Part shown: positions 61,926 to 64,000 of the stretch, piece by piece | Position numbering within the stretch: the first letter of the stretch is position 1 | Layout: every line of letters begins with the position of its first letter | Assembly (NCBI GenBank): GCA_946999645.1 | Contig: CAMQDS010000010.1 | Coordinates: forward strand, 1 to 64,000 | Origin: an uncultured Bacteroidales bacterium | GTDB lineage: Bacteria > Bacteroidota > Bacteroidia > Bacteroidales > UBA932 | DNA: 64,000 nt | Reading direction: 5' to 3' | The notes under the pieces: model-generated | Databases searched by the model: none | What the model was told of the DNA's origin: nothing | Seen by the model: the letters and a program-made list of their open reading frames with translations, nothing else | Translations under genes and position numbers: made by a program

Positions 61926-63237
61926 AGCATACCGCAAGATATATACAAAATTGGAGGCTATTACAAAGGCTACTGTAGCCTTGAAGGCTCAAGAAGTCAG
62001 TAATGAAGAACTGGCAATAGTAGATGGAAGACTTGCTCAAGTAGTAAGAACAAAAAATGACTTGGTTACATTACAGGTTTTTTCTGGAACTGAAGGCATA
62101 CCTACAAATGCAGAAGTCACTTTTCTTGGAAATCCGCCTACAATTCATGTAAGTGAGCAGTTAGCAGGGAGATTTTTCAATGCCTACGGGAAACCAATAG
62201 ACGGCGGTCCTGAGGTTGAAGGGGAAGAAAGACAGATTGGAGGTCCTTCGGTAAATCCTTACAAAAGGGAGCAACCATCACAATTGATACCTACTGGTAT
62301 TGCCGGGATAGATCTTAACAACACAATCGTGTCTGGGCAAAAAATACCTTTCTTTGCGGATCCTGACCAACCGTACAACAAAGTGATGGCAGATGTGGCT
62401 CTTCGTGCTGATGTTGATAAGATTATTCTTGGAGGTATGGGCCTGTCTAACGATGACTATCTGTTTTACAAGCATTCTTTTGAAGCAGCAGGAGCCCTTG
62501 ATAAAATTATCTGTTTTGTAAATACAACAGAAGAACCTCCAGTAGAACGTCTTTTGATTCCAGATATGGCACTTACTGCAGCAGAATACTTTGCAGCGGA
62601 CAAAAATGAAAAGGTGCTTGTGCTTCTGACAGATATGACATTATATGCTGATGCTTTATCAATAGTATCCAACAGAATGGATCAGATTCCATCCAAAGAC
62701 TCAATGCCTGGATCACTTTATTCAGATCTTGCAAAAATTTACGAAAAAGCCGCTCAACTCCCTTCTGGTGGCTCAATTACAATTATAGCGGTAACTACAC
62801 TTAACGACGGTGATATTACCCATGCTATTCCTGATAATACAGGTTATATTACAGAAGGTCAGTTGTTCCTAAGAGCAGATTCTGATACAGGAAAAGTAAT
62901 AATTGATCCATTCCGTTCACTTTCAAGATTGAAGCAACTTGTACAAGGCAAAAAGACAAGAGAAGATCACAGTCAGGTAATGAATGCTGGCGTGCGTTTG
63001 TATGCAGATGCACAAAATGCCAAAACAAAATTGGAAAATGGCTTTGATTTAAGCGACTACGACCACAGATGTTTGGATTATGCAAAAGAATATGCCACGA
63101 AACTTCTCTCAATTGATGTAAATATTAAGATTGAGGAAATGCTGGACACCGCCTGGGAACTTTTTGGAAAACACTTTACAAAAGCTGAAACCGGTATTAA
63201 ACAAGCATTAACAGATAAATACTGGAAAGGAAAATAA
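61915..63237 (+). CDS. V-type ATPase regulatory subunit B
   Basis: The non-catalytic nucleotide-binding partner of subunit A, 440 residues. FSGTEGIPTNAEVTFLG lies in the N-terminal beta barrel, followed by IAGIDLNNTIVSGQKIPFFADP, a region where the P-loop is absent as normal for B. VLVLLTDMTLYADALSIVSNRM and GYITEGQLFLRAD are family signatures. It overlaps subunit A by 11 bp. Confidence 0.97.
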   Translation: MSNKAYRKIYTKLEAITKATVALKAQEVSNEELAIVDGRLAQVVRTKNDLVTLQVFSGTEGIPTNAEVTFLGNPPTIHVSEQLAGRFFNAYGKPIDGGPEVEGEERQIGGPSVNPYKREQPSQLIPTGIAGIDLNNTIVSGQKIPFFADPDQPYNKVMADVALRADVDKIILGGMGLSNDDYLFYKHSFEAAGALDKIICFVNTTEEPPVERLLIPDMALTAAEYFAADKNEKVLVLLTDMTLYADALSIVSNRMDQIPSKDSMPGSLYSDLAKIYEKAAQLPSGGSITIIAVTTLNDGDITHAIPDNTGYITEGQLFLRADSDTGKVIIDPFRSLSRLKQLVQGKKTREDHSQVMNAGVRLYADAQNAKTKLENGFDLSDYDHRCLDYAKEYATKLLSIDVNIKIEEMLDTAWELFGKHFTKAETGIKQALTDKYWKGK

Positions 63238-63255
63238 ATTTGCATTCATATTATT

Positions 63256-63864
63256 ATGGCAATTAAGTTTCAATACAATAAGACATCACTTGCAAATTTG
63301 GGCAAACAATTAAAGATGCGCCAAAATGCTCTTCCTACTCTAAAAAACAAAGAGTCAGCATTACGACTTGAAGTACGAAAAGCAAAAGCCATGTCAGAGA
63401 AAGTAACAAATGAACTTGAAGCCTCTATAAAGAAATATGACTATCTTTCAGCCTTGTGGAATGAGTTTGAACCATCTCTAATATCTATCACAGATGTAGA
63501 TTTATATACTGTTAAAGTTGCCGGAGTAAAAACGCCAGCGTTGAAAGAAATACATTATGATATTCGTCCTTTCAATGCTTTTGTTAAACCAGCATGGTTT
63601 GCGGATGGCGTGTCTATTCTAAAAGAACTGTCGAGGCTTGGAATAGAATCGGAAGTATATACTCAAAAGAGTATAATACTTGATTATCAGCGAAAAAAGA
63701 CAACTCAAAAAGTAAATTTGTACGAAAAAGTACAGATACCTGGATACCAGGAAGCAATAAGAAAGATAAAGCGATTTATGGAAGATGAAGAAAATCTTAG
63801 TAAGGCTTCCTCAAAGATTGTAAAGAACCGTCATGCTATGGAAGAGGAGGATAATGAGATATGA
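63256..63864 (+). CDS. V-type ATPase subunit D
   Basis: Central-stalk subunit, 202 residues, a long antiparallel coiled coil: N-terminal KFQYNKTSLANLGKQLKMRQNALPTLKNK and C-terminal YQEAIRKIKRFMEDEENL. It overlaps the start of subunit I by 4 bp (ATGA at 63861-63864). Confidence 0.92.
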   Translation: MAIKFQYNKTSLANLGKQLKMRQNALPTLKNKESALRLEVRKAKAMSEKVTNELEASIKKYDYLSALWNEFEPSLISITDVDLYTVKVAGVKTPALKEIHYDIRPFNAFVKPAWFADGVSILKELSRLGIESEVYTQKSIILDYQRKKTTQKVNLYEKVQIPGYQEAIRKIKRFMEDEENLSKASSKIVKNRHAMEEEDNEI

Positions 63865-64000
63865 TTGAAAAAATGACTAAATATTCCTTTATTCTTCTAA
63901 GCGGAGAAAAGGAAAATTTCCTCGAAGGACTTCAGAATTTAGGAGTTGTGGATATAACAAGATCCAACAAACCTATAGATGAATCTTCAGAAAAGATGTT
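63861..64000 (+). CDS. V-type ATPase subunit I, N-terminus (truncated by window edge)
   Basis: The first 46 residues of the membrane subunit I (a-subunit equivalent): MIEKMTKYSFILLSGEKENF, then LEGLQNLGVVDITRSNKP, matching the start of V/A-ATPase I subunits (M-x-K-y-x-h-l-x...LqelGvvdi). The gene continues past the window, where subunit K would be expected next. Confidence 0.88.
   Translation, partial: MIEKMTKYSFILLSGEKENFLEGLQNLGVVDITRSNKPIDESSEKM

Noticed and set aside
1..64000. CRISPR arrays, rRNA, tRNA genes, insertion sequences
   Set aside because: No regularly spaced repeats, no T-arm/cloverleaf apart from the tmRNA, and no transposase-like protein were seen. Faint or degenerate copies could be missed by eye.

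Overview
The window is from an AT-rich member of the Bacteroidota, almost certainly the order Bacteroidales. Supporting signs are a complete SusC/SusD starch-utilisation locus, fimbrillin-type lipoproteins, lipoprotein signal peptides throughout, promoters with the Bacteroidota -7 box TAnnTTTG, a tmRNA encoding the tag ADNNYALAA, and a V-type ATPase operon of the Bacteroidales layout with DUF2764 between subunits E and A. Genus cannot be assigned by eye.

Layout, left to right. (1) 1-770: the 3' end of a phage-type minor head protein carrying a CdiA-like tRNase toxin domain, followed by about 300 bp without genes. (2) 1088-13975, minus strand: a starch operon transcribed as MFS sugar transporter, SusC, SusD, SusE/F-type binding lipoprotein, SusG with an inserted CBM58, and two further GH13 enzymes. 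A LytS-type histidine kinase is divergent at 14230; there is no SusR and no GH97 (SusB). (3) 15835-19267: two fimbrial-type lipoproteins. (4) 19291-25869: THUMP-like methyltransferase, AspT/YidE-type transporter, methylglyoxal synthase with an AraC regulator, GH29 fucosidase, desulfoferrodoxin, and a 54-residue rubredoxin. (5) 26073-32151: a full tripartite exporter (TolC, HlyD, two ABC ATPases, two ABC-2 permeases). (6) 32258-38739: a COG0523 metallochaperone GTPase, then an outer-membrane barrel gene leading into potABCD. (7) 38736-42207, minus strand: a TonB-dependent receptor, two DUF4625 lipoproteins and a small CxxCH protein, rich in His and probably metal-related. (8) 42368-45452: formate-tetrahydrofolate ligase, an RsiV-like lipoprotein and a GNAT acetyltransferase. 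(9) tmRNA at 45580-45975.

(10) 46108-52776 is the most unusual region: seven tightly packed plus-strand genes directly after the tmRNA. They encode two paralogous membrane-anchored proteins that bracket the set, a ZorA/MotA-like channel protein with a long cytoplasmic tail, a ZorB/MotB-like OmpA protein, a four-helix membrane protein, a P-loop GTPase-like protein and a retropepsin-like lipoprotein. I do not know a named system with this composition. A Zorya-related, ion-motive-force-driven defence or envelope system is the best hypothesis. (11) 52783-58755 is housekeeping: an M23 endopeptidase, an OM barrel, a YqiA-type hydrolase fused to a decayed nucleotidase domain, a HAD lipoprotein, a TPR protein and YebC. 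(12) 58935-64000 is the V-ATPase operon (E, DUF2764, A, B, D, I), running off the right edge.
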